Shown: positions 1 to 10,722 of the stretch, in pieces | How positions within the stretch are numbered: the first letter of the stretch is position 1 | How the letters are laid out: every line of letters begins with the position of its first letter | NCBI RefSeq assembly: GCF_014189455.1 | Contig: NZ_CP050296.1 | Location: 4,646,001 to 4,710,000 of the forward strand | Direction: 5' to 3' | Source: Mesorhizobium huakuii | GTDB lineage: Bacteria; Pseudomonadota; Alphaproteobacteria; Rhizobiales; Rhizobiaceae | DNA length: 64,000 bases | Notes under the pieces: generated by a model | The model's input: the letters and a program-made list of their open reading frames with translations, nothing else | The model's database searches: none | What the model was told of the DNA's origin: nothing | Translations under genes and position numbers: made by a program

Positions 1-175
1 ACATCGCCGCCAGGATCACATAGATGAACAGCGCGGTCATGCGGTCGACGGCGCCAGCCGAGAGGAATTGCGGCGCAATGGCAAGCAGCGCGATGATGAC
101 AGCAACAGCCACCGCCGCGATCCGCGATGTCGCCGTACCGCGCTCGATGACCGGTGAGGACGAAACGGTGCTCGT
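1..175 (-). CDS. livM: Branched-chain-type ABC transporter permease (LivM), N-terminal part, runs off the window
   Basis: This is the start of the second membrane subunit of the importer encoded by the next four genes; the rest lies beyond position 1. The frame reads TSTVSSSPVIERG, then a hydrophobic stretch IAAVAVAVIIALLAIAP that fits a first membrane helix, then MTALFIYVILAAM. The natural start would be an ATG at 175-173 overlapping the livH stop as ATGA, as at the other junctions of this operon, but the sequence reads ACG. Unless ACG is used, the first conventional start is a GTG at 112, which would remove the leader before the helix. The family assignment rests on position after livH and the hydrophobic N-terminus. 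Confidence 0.6.
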
Positions 176-1068
176 GACGCGCTCCGCGAAGGCAGACGCA
201 ACAGGCCGCGCAGCCCGAGGCCGGATGTCGACAACCGCACGAACAGCACGACGAGGAACACCGCATGGCCGCCAATCAGAAATCCCTGCGGATGCACCTG
301 CGCGCCAAGCGTCTGCGCAAGCGCCAGCACGATGCCGCCGATCAGCGTTCCCCACAGTGAGCCGGCGCCACCGATCACCGCCGCCTCGAAAGCAAACAGC
401 AATTGCGGCGCGCCGGCATAGGGGTCGAAGGTGGCGCGCATGCCGAGGAAGGCGCCGGAAAGGCCAACCGTGACCATGGCAATGGCCGCCGCAATGGCAT
501 TGGCGCGGCGTGCATCGACGCCGACCAAGCCGGCCGTATCAGGGTCTTCCGAAGTGGCGCGGATCGCGCGGCCAAGCCTGGTGCGGGTCAGGAAAAGCTG
601 CAGCCCGCCCAGCAGGATCACGGCGGTGGCAAACATGATCACGGCAAGCTTGCCGACATAGATGCTGCCTGGCCACTCCCAGGAATCATAGGACAGGCTG
701 CCGATATAGGGCGCCAGCGAACGGGTATCGGCGCCGAACTGTTCGAACAGCATGTTGTCGATGACGATCGCCAGGCCGAACGTGGTCAGGATCGGCAACA
801 GCGCCCCGCCGCGCGCGCTGCGCTCGAGCAGGAAGCGCTGCAGCGCCCAGCCGATCGCCGCCATCAAAGGCAACACGATGAGCAGGCCGACAAAGGGCGA
901 GATATGGAACCGCGAGGCCAGCCACCACAGCGCAAAGGCAGCGAACACGGCGAGGCTGCCATGGGCGAGGTTGATGATGCGCATCACCGAAAACATGAAC
1001 GACAGGCCGCAGGCGATCAGCGCATAGTAGCCGCCGAGAAGAATGCCCTGGATGATCTGATTGCTCAT
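37..1068 (-). CDS. livH: Branched-chain-type ABC transporter permease (LivH), probable protocatechuate importer subunit
   Basis: Inner-membrane permease of a high-affinity importer. The protein starts MSNQIIQGILLGGYYALIACG and contains the LivH hallmark INLAHGS near residue 33 and the EAAVIGGAGSLWGTLIGG loop, with about eight hydrophobic helices. The literal reading frame gives 343 residues, but the last 45 or so (Arg/Ser-rich) are livM N-terminal DNA read in the wrong frame. A single T at plus-strand position 174 changed to G (ACGA for ATGA on the coding strand) would restore a TGA stop at 172-174 and a 298-residue protein, the usual family length. It starts with an ATGA overlap with the upstream ATPase gene. 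Confidence 0.85.
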   Translation of the reverse strand: MSNQIIQGILLGGYYALIACGLSFMFSVMRIINLAHGSLAVFAAFALWWLASRFHISPFVGLLIVLPLMAAIGWALQRFLLERSARGGALLPILTTFGLAIVIDNMLFEQFGADTRSLAPYIGSLSYDSWEWPGSIYVGKLAVIMFATAVILLGGLQLFLTRTRLGRAIRATSEDPDTAGLVGVDARRANAIAAAIAMVTVGLSGAFLGMRATFDPYAGAPQLLFAFEAAVIGGAGSLWGTLIGGIVLALAQTLGAQVHPQGFLIGGHAVFLVVLFVRLSTSGLGLRGLLRLPSRSASRAPFRPHRSSSAVRRHRGSRRWLLLSSSRCLPLRRNSSRLAPSTA

Positions 1069-1789
1069 GCCAGAACGCTCCCGGGGCTTTTCCGGTGCAG
1101 GCCGAAATAGGCCTTCGTCACATCGTCGCGCGACACCGCCTTGCTCGGCCCTTCGAGCGCAACACGCCCCTCGAGCATGCAGATCACCCGGTCGGAGACC
1201 GCGAGCGCGCGGTTGAGGTCCTGTTCGACGAGGATGATGGTCGTGCCGGAAGCGATCAGCCCCTGAAGGGCCGCATAGACGCGATCGACGATCAGTGGCG
1301 ACAGGCCGAGCGAAACCTCGTCGAGCAAAAGCACGTCCGGATTGCTCATCAGCGCGCGGCCGATCGCCGTCGCCTGCTGCTCGCCACCCGAGAGATGGCC
1401 CGTCCTGGCGTGGCGGCGCGGCTTCAGGTTCGGAAACATCTCCAGCACCTTGTCGACGCTCCAGTCGCCCGGCCGGCCGGCGGTCTTGCCGAGCAGCAGG
1501 TTCTCCTCGACCGTCATCTGCACGAACAGCTTTCGCCCCTCCGGGACCAGCGCGATGCCCATGCCGACGCGCCTGTGCGACGGCACGCTGGTGAGGTCGG
1601 CGCCGTCGAGCAGCACGCGGCCGGCGGCCGGCTGATGCGCGCCGGCGATTGCCCTGAGCAGCGTCGTCTTGCCGGCGCCATTGGCGCCGACCAGCGCCAG
1701 CGTCTCGCCGCGTTCGACAGAGAAGCTAACGCCACGAACCGCCTGTAAGAGGCCGTGGCGGACAACCAGATTCTCGACCGACAGCAGGC

Positions 1790-1793
<4 letters not shown>
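1065..1793 (-). CDS. livF: ABC transporter ATP-binding protein, LivF type
   Basis: Cytoplasmic ATPase subunit that powers the LivHM-type permeases. Walker A is GANGAGKT at residues 36-43, the signature is LSGGEQQ, Walker B is VLLLDEVS, and the switch histidine is replaced in the usual LivF manner by IILVEQDLNRAL. The 242-residue length is normal. It is in an operon with ATGA overlaps on both sides (with livG upstream and livH downstream), so the subunits are probably translationally coupled. By homology of layout with the Sinorhizobium meliloti pcaMNVWX operon, and because the operon carries a PcaQ-box promoter, the substrate is inferred to be protocatechuate or a related aromatic acid, not an amino acid. 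Confidence 0.9.
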
Positions 1794-2530
<737 letters not shown>

Positions 2531-2554
2531 CAGGCGGCCCTCGTCAGCGGTCCA

Positions 2555-3871
2555 TCAGCCGTTGTAAGGCAGAAGCTTGGCTTCGACCGGCACCTTCGGG
2601 TCGGTGGCGTTCTCGGTCACCACATAGTCGAGCGGGAATTTGCTGCCTTCCTTGGCGGCCACCCACTGCGTGCCGATGATCGGGCCGGGCGAGACATTGG
2701 CGACCGGTCCGCTGGTGAAGTCGACCTTGCCGATCATCGTCTCGGTCTTGAGCGTGCTCAGCGCCTTGGCCACCGCCGCCTTGTCCTTGGCGTTGGTGCT
2801 GGCCTTCAGCGCTTCGAAGCCGGCGTCGAGCAGCGACATCGAGGCGCCGAGCTGCTGCGTCCACTGCTTGCCGCTCGCCGCCTCGTAGCCGTCGGCGAGT
2901 TCGGTGCCCGAAACACCGGTCAGCGGCGACTTGTAGGGGAAGGCCTTGTGCCAGTAGGCGGCGCTGGAAATCTTCATGCCGAGATCGCCGAGCGCCTCGA
3001 TGTCGGACGGGAACAGCCCGGTCTTGGCGACCTGGCAGATCTTGATCTGCTTGATCAGCCCTTGCTGCGCCGCCTGGCGCCAGAAGGCGGCGAAGTCAGG
3101 CGGGATCGGGAAGGAGTTGAAGATCTCGACGCCTTCCTGCTTGAACAGCGCGATCTGCGAGGAATAGTCGGTGGTGCCGGTTTCATAGGCGCCGGGATCG
3201 ACAATGGTAAAACCTTGCTTGGCCAGCAGTGGCGCCAGATTGGCGCGGATGGCGTTGCCGTCGGCATCGTTGGGATACATGACGCCGACCTTCTTGTTGG
3301 TCTCCATCAGGTTCCATTGCGAGATGTAGGTCTTGAAGAACTCGCCGACGCCGAAGCCGAAATGATAGGTCCATTTGAACGGCGAGGGCGCGCCGGGCTT
3401 GGCACCACGGCCGAAATACCATGCTTCCCACGGCATGACGGTCGACAGGCACGGCACGCCGGCGGCCTCGCAGGCATCGGCCACCGGATTGATCACTTCG
3501 GGCGTCGACACCGCCAGCATCAGGTCGATGGCCTGGTTGTTGATCAGGTCCTTGGCGAGCTGGCCGGCGCGGGAGGGATCCGATTGCGTATCCTGATCGA
3601 GGATTTCCACACTGTATTTCTTGCCGCCGATCTCAAGGCCGCCGGCCAGCGCCTTGCGGGCAAGATCGAGCACATAGCCGTCGGTCTGGCCGAAGCCGGC
3701 CAGCGGCCCGGTGCGCGGACTGACGAAACCGACCTTGAGCGTGTCGCCTGCCTGCGCGAAGGCGCTCTTGCCGCCCAGCGCGAGCGCGGCGCCGCCGGCA
3801 ATCGAGGTGGCAATGAACTGGCGCCGAGACACGCCACGAATACTGGATCTGCTACCGCTAGCGTAGGTCAT
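2555..3871 (-). CDS. pcaM: ABC transporter periplasmic substrate-binding protein, PcaM-like (protocatechuate uptake)
   Basis: Periplasmic receptor (Peripla_BP_6 fold, LivK/amide-binding type) that delivers substrate to the LivHM/FG importer downstream. The N-terminus carries a twin-arginine motif SRRQFIA followed by a hydrophobic AGGAALALGG stretch and an AFA-Q cleavage site, suggesting Tat export. I chose ATG 3871 because GAGGGAGGAATGC stands just before it; the open frame continues upstream to 3952 but that part is promoter DNA shared with pcaD. The promoter contains a near-consensus PcaQ box. In S. meliloti a PcaQ-controlled ABC importer (pcaMNVWX) takes up protocatechuate; equivalence here is inferred from operator, neighbours and fold, not from ligand residues. 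Confidence 0.82.
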   Translation of the reverse strand: MTYASGSRSSIRGVSRRQFIATSIAGGAALALGGKSAFAQAGDTLKVGFVSPRTGPLAGFGQTDGYVLDLARKALAGGLEIGGKKYSVEILDQDTQSDPSRAGQLAKDLINNQAIDLMLAVSTPEVINPVADACEAAGVPCLSTVMPWEAWYFGRGAKPGAPSPFKWTYHFGFGVGEFFKTYISQWNLMETNKKVGVMYPNDADGNAIRANLAPLLAKQGFTIVDPGAYETGTTDYSSQIALFKQEGVEIFNSFPIPPDFAAFWRQAAQQGLIKQIKICQVAKTGLFPSDIEALGDLGMKISSAAYWHKAFPYKSPLTGVSGTELADGYEAASGKQWTQQLGASMSLLDAGFEALKASTNAKDKAAVAKALSTLKTETMIGKVDFTSGPVANVSPGPIIGTQWVAAKEGSKFPLDYVVTENATDPKVPVEAKLLPYNG

Positions 3872-3887
3872 GCATTCCTCCCTCTGT

Positions 3888-3967
3888 GGTCCTCCATCGG
3901 TACAGTGCACCAGTGGTTTGGTTCGGTAAAATGATATTTTGCGGTGTTTCATTAACCCCAGGGTTAG
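3888..3967 (-). promoter_or_regulatory. pcaM-type promoter with PcaQ box, inverted copy of the pcaD promoter
   Basis: On the minus strand, positions 3967-3952 read CTAACC-CTGG-GGTTAA, one mismatch from the PcaQ consensus ATAACC-N4-GGTTAA known from S. meliloti. The following 64 bases closely match the region ahead of pcaD at 4937-5016; the two 80-base arms align without gaps at 64 of 80 positions, including 27 identical bases (3917-3943). This places the importer operon under PcaQ. Confidence 0.75.
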
Positions 3968-4012
3968 GAGATTTCCGATGAAGACGGCGCCCGGCTCGAC
4001 CAGCCCAATGCC

Positions 4013-4930
4013 TCACTTGCCCGGTCTGGCCGCTTCGCGAATGGTTTGCAGCAGGATGGTGAAGGCCGGCGAGGGCGCCGTGTCGGTGCGCATCGTCAGG
4101 CCAACCGGTCCTTTGGTCTCCTCGGTGTCGACCGGCAAAGCGACGAAGGTGCCGTTGGCGAGCTCGTTGGCCACCACGCCGGCCGAAATGATCCACACCG
4201 CATTGCTTTGCCGCATGAAGGAACGCCCGAAGGAATCCGAGACCGTCTCGATCTCGGTGGCCGGTGCGGTCATGCCGTTGGTGATGAACAGGCGATCGAC
4301 GAAGGGACGGATGACGGATTCCCGGGTCGGCATCAGCACCGGGAATTCGTCGAGCCTCGCGAAGATGTCCGCCCCCGGTTCCAGCAGCGGATGTCCGGCC
4401 CGCACCACGAACAGCACCTGTTCGGAATAGAGGTGCTCGAAGAAGAAGCCGGTCATGTTTTCTGGCGCCGCCAGTCGGCCGACGACGAGATCGAGCGCGC
4501 CGATGCGCAATTGTTCGAGCAGCACGGCATTCTCGCCGGTGACGATCTTGATCGCCGCCCCGGTGTTTTCCCTGAGGAACAGGCTCATGGCCTGTGGCAT
4601 GACCTTCGCCGACACTGTCGGCAGCGCGCCGATGCGGATCGGATGGCGGTTGATGGCGCCGTCCTGGCGCACGGAATCGACGCCGCGTTTCAACGCTGTA
4701 ATCGCCGAGCCGGCATGGCCGAGGAAGATCTCGCCAAGCCTTGTGACGCGGATGCCGCGGCCGTCACGCTCGACGACGGCGACACCGAGCGCCTCCTCCA
4801 GCTCACGCAGCGTCTTGGTCACCGCCGGCGCGCTGACATGCAGGAAATCGGCGGCGCGGGCCACGCTGCCTTGCCGCGCGACCTCCAGGAAGGCCTGCAG
4901 ATGACGGAACCGGATGCGGCTCTCGACCAT
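4013..4930 (-). CDS. pcaQ: LysR-type transcriptional activator PcaQ
   Basis: Regulator of protocatechuate catabolism, which in rhizobia and Agrobacterium responds to beta-carboxymuconate/carboxymuconolactone intermediates. The N-terminal winged helix-turn-helix (residues about 8-66) reads RFRHLQAFLEVARQGSVARA and SAPAVTKTLRELEEALGV, and the remaining 235 residues form the LysR substrate-binding domain. The 305-residue length is typical. The gene sits between the importer promoter and the pcaD promoter, each with a PcaQ box, and the box at 4937-4952 lies just 7 bases before its own start codon, suggesting autoregulation as well as divergent activation. Confidence 0.9.
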   Translation of the reverse strand: MVESRIRFRHLQAFLEVARQGSVARAADFLHVSAPAVTKTLRELEEALGVAVVERDGRGIRVTRLGEIFLGHAGSAITALKRGVDSVRQDGAINRHPIRIGALPTVSAKVMPQAMSLFLRENTGAAIKIVTGENAVLLEQLRIGALDLVVGRLAAPENMTGFFFEHLYSEQVLFVVRAGHPLLEPGADIFARLDEFPVLMPTRESVIRPFVDRLFITNGMTAPATEIETVSDSFGRSFMRQSNAVWIISAGVVANELANGTFVALPVDTEETKGPVGLTMRTDTAPSPAFTILLQTIREAARPGK

Positions 4931-4936
4931 AATTTG

Positions 4937-5016
4937 ATAACCCCGGAGTTAATGAAGTGGCGCAAAATATCATTTTACCGAACCAAATGCCTTGTGCAAT
5001 GTGGAGATGGAGGATC
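4937..5016 (+). promoter_or_regulatory. pcaD operon promoter with PcaQ box
   Basis: Positions 4937-4952 read ATAACC-CCGG-AGTTAA, one mismatch from the PcaQ consensus ATAACC-N4-GGTTAA. The arm 4937-5016 is a gap-free inverted copy (64 of 80 identical) of the importer promoter at 3888-3967, ending in the GATGGAGGATC ribosome-binding region of pcaD. The box probably serves pcaD rightward and pcaQ leftward. Confidence 0.78.
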
Positions 5017-5022
5017 GAAATC

Positions 5023-5832
5023 GTGCCATTCGTCACCATCGGCGGCATCACGCTGCACCATCGCCACATCAAGGCGACCGGCAATGCGCGCGCGGTCATA
5101 TTCATCAATTCGCTGGGCACCGACTTCCGCATCTGGGACGACATTGTTTCGGCGCTTGATGGGGAAATGTCCCTGCTGGTCTATGACAAGCGCGGCCACG
5201 GGCTCTCCGACATCGGCGACATCAGGTCGATCGACGATCATGTCGACGATCTTTCGGGGCTCATCGATCATTTCGGATTGGAGAAGATCGTGCTGTGCGG
5301 CCTGTCGGTCGGCGGCATGATCGCGCAAGGGCTCTATGCCAGGCGGCCGGAGATCGTCGAGGCCATGATCCTGTGCGACACGGCCCACAAGATCGGTACC
5401 AACGAGAGCTGGAACACACGCATCGCGGTCGTTGAACGCAAGGGTATCCAGGCCATTGCCGACGGCGTGCTCAAAGTGTGGTTCACCCCCGCCTTCCACA
5501 CCGCACGGGTGGCCGAGCATGACGGCTATTGGAACATGATGACCCGGCAAGCGCTCGCCGGCTACATCGGCACGTGCGCTGCTGTCCGCGATGCGGATTT
5601 CACCGAGAGCGCGCGCCGCATCGCGGTGCCAACGCTCTGCGTCGTCGGCGACCAAGATGGCTCGACGCCCCCCGATCTCGTCCGCTCGCTGGCCGCTCTG
5701 ATCCCCGGTGCGCGCTTCGAGATCATCCGCGACGCCGGACACATCCCTTGCGTCGAACAGCCTCAAGCACTGGTCGCGCTGATCCGCGATTTTGTCGCAT
5801 CGCTTGCCCCTGGAGCACAAACCCATGGATGA
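5023..5832 (+). CDS. pcaD: 3-oxoadipate enol-lactonase PcaD
   Basis: Hydrolyses beta-ketoadipate enol-lactone to beta-ketoadipate in the protocatechuate branch. It is an alpha/beta hydrolase with the nucleophile elbow GLSVGGM (serine near residue 92 of the chosen start), an acid in VVGDQDG and the histidine in DAGHIPCVEQP. I chose the GTG at 5023 (PFVTIGGITLHHR) because GGAGGATCGAAATC precedes it and because 269 residues fits the family; the frame stays open to an upstream ATG at 4957 but that part is promoter sequence. It is the first gene of pcaDCHGB-pobA and overlaps pcaC by 8 bases. Confidence 0.93.
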   Translation: MPFVTIGGITLHHRHIKATGNARAVIFINSLGTDFRIWDDIVSALDGEMSLLVYDKRGHGLSDIGDIRSIDDHVDDLSGLIDHFGLEKIVLCGLSVGGMIAQGLYARRPEIVEAMILCDTAHKIGTNESWNTRIAVVERKGIQAIADGVLKVWFTPAFHTARVAEHDGYWNMMTRQALAGYIGTCAAVRDADFTESARRIAVPTLCVVGDQDGSTPPDLVRSLAALIPGARFEIIRDAGHIPCVEQPQALVALIRDFVASLAPGAQTHG

Positions 5833-6232
5833 AGTCCCCGGCAACGCAGCCAGATATCGCACCGGTCTCGCGGTGCGACGCGCCGTGCTCGGCGACCGCC
5901 ATGTCGACCGGGCCGAGGTCACCGCCACGGATTTCGATCAGCCTTTCCAGGAACTGATCACCGAGGCGGCCTGGGGGACGGTGTGGTCGCGGCCGGGTCT
6001 CAGCAAGCGCGAGCGCTCGATCGTCACGCTGGCGCTGCTGGCGGCACTCGGCCATGATGAAGAGGTCGCCCTGCATGTGCGCGCCACCGCCAACACCGGT
6101 GCTACGCGCGACGATATCTGCGAGGCGTTCCTGCATGTCGCCATCTATGCCGGCGTGCCGGCCGCCAACCGTGCCTTCAGAATAGCCAAGGACGTGTTTT
6201 CGGAAATGGACGGAGCCGACAATGCCAGCTGA
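5825..6232 (+). CDS. pcaC: 4-carboxymuconolactone decarboxylase PcaC
   Basis: Decarboxylates gamma-carboxymuconolactone to the enol-lactone that PcaD hydrolyses. The 135-residue protein shows the AhpD/CMD-like core: [26 protein letters not shown], followed by [27 protein letters not shown]. The start at 5825 (MDEVPGN) is preferred to the open upstream frame because it gives the family length of about 134 residues and an overlap with the pcaD stop. The 3' end overlaps pcaH by 11 bases, so translation of the cluster is probably coupled. Confidence 0.95.
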   Translation: MDEVPGNAARYRTGLAVRRAVLGDRHVDRAEVTATDFDQPFQELITEAAWGTVWSRPGLSKRERSIVTLALLAALGHDEEVALHVRATANTGATRDDICEAFLHVAIYAGVPAANRAFRIAKDVFSEMDGADNAS

Positions 6233-6977
6233 GGCCGGCTCGAACCGGAGGCCCGAGACCGGCGCTTTCTTCCAGCGCGACCGGACATGGCATCCGCCGG
6301 CGCTGACGCCGGGCTACAAGAGTTCGGTGCTGCGCTCGCCGCAGAAGGCGCTTTTGTCCTTCGACAACACCCTGTCGGAAATAGCCGGACCGGTCTTCGG
6401 CCACGCCATGCTGGGCGAACTCGACGCCGACCTGATCCACAATTTCGCCAGGCCGGGCGAGAGCGCCATCGGTGAGCGCATCATCGTCCATGGGCGCGTG
6501 CTCGATGAGCGCGGCATCGGCGTTCCCGGCGTGTTGCTCGAATTCTGGCAGGCCAATGCCGGCGGCCGCTACCGCCACAAGAAGGATGGCTATCTCGCCC
6601 CGCTCGACCCGAATTTCGGCGGCTGCGGCCGCACCATATCAGCCGAGGATGGCGGTTATGCTTTTCGCACCGTCAAACCCGGTCCTTATCCCTGGCCGAA
6701 CGGGCCTAATGACTGGCGTCCGGCGCACATCCATTTCTCGGTCTTCGGCCATGGCTTCGCCCAGCGGCTGATCACGCAGATGTATTTCGAGGGCGACCCA
6801 CTGATCTGGAAGTGCCCGATCGTGCGCGGCATCGCCGACAAGGCGGCCATCGAGGCGCTGACGGCCATCCTCGACACGCAGGCGACGATCCCGATGGATG
6901 CGCTCGCCTACAAGTTCGACATCGTGCTGCGCGGCCGCCGCTCGTCGCTATTCGAAAACCGGCTGGAGGGCAATTGA
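6222..6977 (+). CDS. pcaH: Protocatechuate 3,4-dioxygenase beta subunit PcaH
   Basis: Iron(III)-binding subunit of the intradiol ring-cleaving enzyme that turns protocatechuate into 3-carboxy-cis,cis-muconate. All four iron ligands are visible: Tyr117 in GRYRHK, Tyr156 in PGPYPWP, His169 and His171 in [11 protein letters not shown], with the same 39-, 13- and 2-residue spacings as in the Pseudomonas enzyme. The protein is 251 residues, normal for the family. The stop codon overlaps the pcaG start (TGATG), consistent with stoichiometric production of the two subunits. Confidence 0.97.
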   Translation: MPAEAGSNRRPETGAFFQRDRTWHPPALTPGYKSSVLRSPQKALLSFDNTLSEIAGPVFGHAMLGELDADLIHNFARPGESAIGERIIVHGRVLDERGIGVPGVLLEFWQANAGGRYRHKKDGYLAPLDPNFGGCGRTISAEDGGYAFRTVKPGPYPWPNGPNDWRPAHIHFSVFGHGFAQRLITQMYFEGDPLIWKCPIVRGIADKAAIEALTAILDTQATIPMDALAYKFDIVLRGRRSSLFENRLEGN

Positions 6978-7591
6978 TGGCGCAATCGCTCGACCGCCTC
7001 AGGGAAAGCCCCTCGCAGACCGCTGGCCCTTACGTCCATATCGGGCTGACGCCGAACTTCTGCGGCATCGGCGGCGTCTATGCGGCCGACCTTGGCGCGA
7101 CCATGGTCAACGACAAGACCAAGGGCGAGCGCATCGCTCTCAAAATCCGCGTGCTCGACGGCACCGGTACGCCGCTCAAGGACGCGCTGATCGAGATCTG
7201 GCAGGCGGACGCCGACGGGTTTTACAACTCACCGGCCGAATTGCGCGGCGCCGCCGATCCGAACTTTTTCGGCTGGGGCCGTTGCCCGACGGATATGGAC
7301 ACCGGCATCTGCGCATTCGAGACGATCAAGCCTGGTCGCGTACCATTCCGGGATGGTCGCCTGATGGCGCCGCACATCACGCTATGGATCGTCGCCCGCG
7401 GCATCAATCTCGGCCTGCACACACGGCTGTATTTCTCTGACGAGGAAAAAGCCAATGCCGAGGATCCGATCCTGGCGCGCATCGAACATCGCATCCGCGT
7501 GCCGACGCTGATCGCCGAGCGCCAGGGCGACACCTACGTCTTCGACATCCATCTCCAGGGGGAGAAGGAAACGGTCTTCTTCGACAGCTAG
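6977..7591 (+). CDS. pcaG: Protocatechuate 3,4-dioxygenase alpha subunit PcaG
   Basis: Non-metal subunit that pairs with PcaH in the (alpha-beta-iron) oligomer. It starts [20 protein letters not shown], the typical PcaG entry, and keeps the intradiol-dioxygenase fold (DALIEIWQADADG, PHITLWIVARGINLGLHTRLYF) while lacking the ligand set seen in PcaH. ATG 6977 overlaps the pcaH stop and gives 204 residues, the usual length; the longer open frame from 6812 runs inside pcaH and is not real. pcaB follows after 8 bases with AGGAG before its ATG. Confidence 0.96.
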   Translation: MAQSLDRLRESPSQTAGPYVHIGLTPNFCGIGGVYAADLGATMVNDKTKGERIALKIRVLDGTGTPLKDALIEIWQADADGFYNSPAELRGAADPNFFGWGRCPTDMDTGICAFETIKPGRVPFRDGRLMAPHITLWIVARGINLGLHTRLYFSDEEKANAEDPILARIEHRIRVPTLIAERQGDTYVFDIHLQGEKETVFFDS

Positions 7592-7599
7592 GAGATCTC

Positions 7600-9821
<2,222 letters not shown>

Positions 9822-9844
9822 CGGGCGGCCAACGATGCGCGGAT

Positions 9845-10516
9845 CTATCGACCCAGAAGGTTGCGCTCGACGGTTCTGAGGTGCGCAAGCATTGCGTTTT
9901 TCGCACCTTCAGGATCGCGATGAAACAGGCAATCTAGGATCGCCTGGTGCTCGTCGCAGTAGGCTCGGCGGCGTTCCTCCGAGAACGAACGCTTCTTCAT
10001 TTCGAACCAGGGTGACTGGTTGCGAATGGCGCGCATGAGATTGTGGATCTCCTTCAGAAAGTCATTGCGGCAGCACGCAAACACCCGGTGATGGAATTCC
10101 GCGTCCCAATGCTCGAAATCCGGCATGTCCCTGGCGTCGCATGCGGTCTGGTGCGCTTCGCGAACCGCGTTCAGTTCGGTGGCGCTGGCATTGGTTGCGG
10201 CAAAGGCGGCGGCCGCCGGTTCGAGCAGCTGTCTGATCTCCATCATGTCGGCGGGGCTGGTGCCTTCCATCCGCGTGACCATTGAGGTGATCGACGTCGG
10301 GTTGGTCGCGGTCAGAAAGGTACCTCGACCGACATGGCGGACGACAGTTCCATCGTCCTCCAGGAAGCCGACGGCACGGCGCACTGTGTTGCGCGCGACG
10401 CCGAATTCGACCGCTAGGTCGCGCTCAGGCGGCATGCGGCCGTCCTCAAGCCACTCGCCCGAGGAAATCCGCTTCTTGAGCATTGTTGCGATATCGTTGG
10501 CGACGAGTTTCGGCAT
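9845..10516 (-). CDS. GntR-family (FadR/FCD) transcriptional regulator
   Basis: Probable repressor of the divergent catabolic and transport operon that starts at 10723. The N-terminal winged helix reads LKKRISSGEWLEDGRMPPERDLAVEFGVARNTVRRAV (shown here in family terms: PPERDLA and NTVRRA are the diagnostic parts, residues 28-48). The C-terminal FCD domain has the acidic/histidine metal-site pattern in EHWDAEFHHRVF and EHQAILDCLF. Length 223 is normal. Three copies of TGAACCAAT in the 206-base divergent gap are the likely operators. The effector is unknown. Confidence 0.85.
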   Translation of the reverse strand: MPKLVANDIATMLKKRISSGEWLEDGRMPPERDLAVEFGVARNTVRRAVGFLEDDGTVVRHVGRGTFLTATNPTSITSMVTRMEGTSPADMMEIRQLLEPAAAAFAATNASATELNAVREAHQTACDARDMPDFEHWDAEFHHRVFACCRNDFLKEIHNLMRAIRNQSPWFEMKKRSFSEERRRAYCDEHQAILDCLFHRDPEGAKNAMLAHLRTVERNLLGR

Positions 10517-10544
10517 CCGTTAAGAGCTTTTATCTGATCCAATG

Positions 10545-10699
10545 TTGAACCAATATTATCAACCGATTGCCGCGAGGTCCAGCGTTCAGATGAAAAACGG
10601 GCGCGATATGCCTATATTTTGTCGATCTGTGAGTCGGAATCCTCTTGAAGCGTGAACCAATCGGCGATAGCGTGTATCGAAAGAGCCAGTATTGGTTCA
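10545..10699. promoter_or_regulatory. Divergent control region with three TGAACCAAT repeats (likely GntR operators)
   Basis: The gap between the GntR gene and the FAH-family gene contains TGAACCAATATT at 10545-10556, TGAACCAAT at 10653-10661 and the inverted copy AGTATTGGTTCA at 10688-10699. The first and last form a widely spaced inverted pair. Such repeats next to a GntR gene are good operator candidates; no footprint is known. Confidence 0.55.
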
Positions 10700-10722
10700 T
10701 AAAAGGTTCAGGGAGGAAGTGG

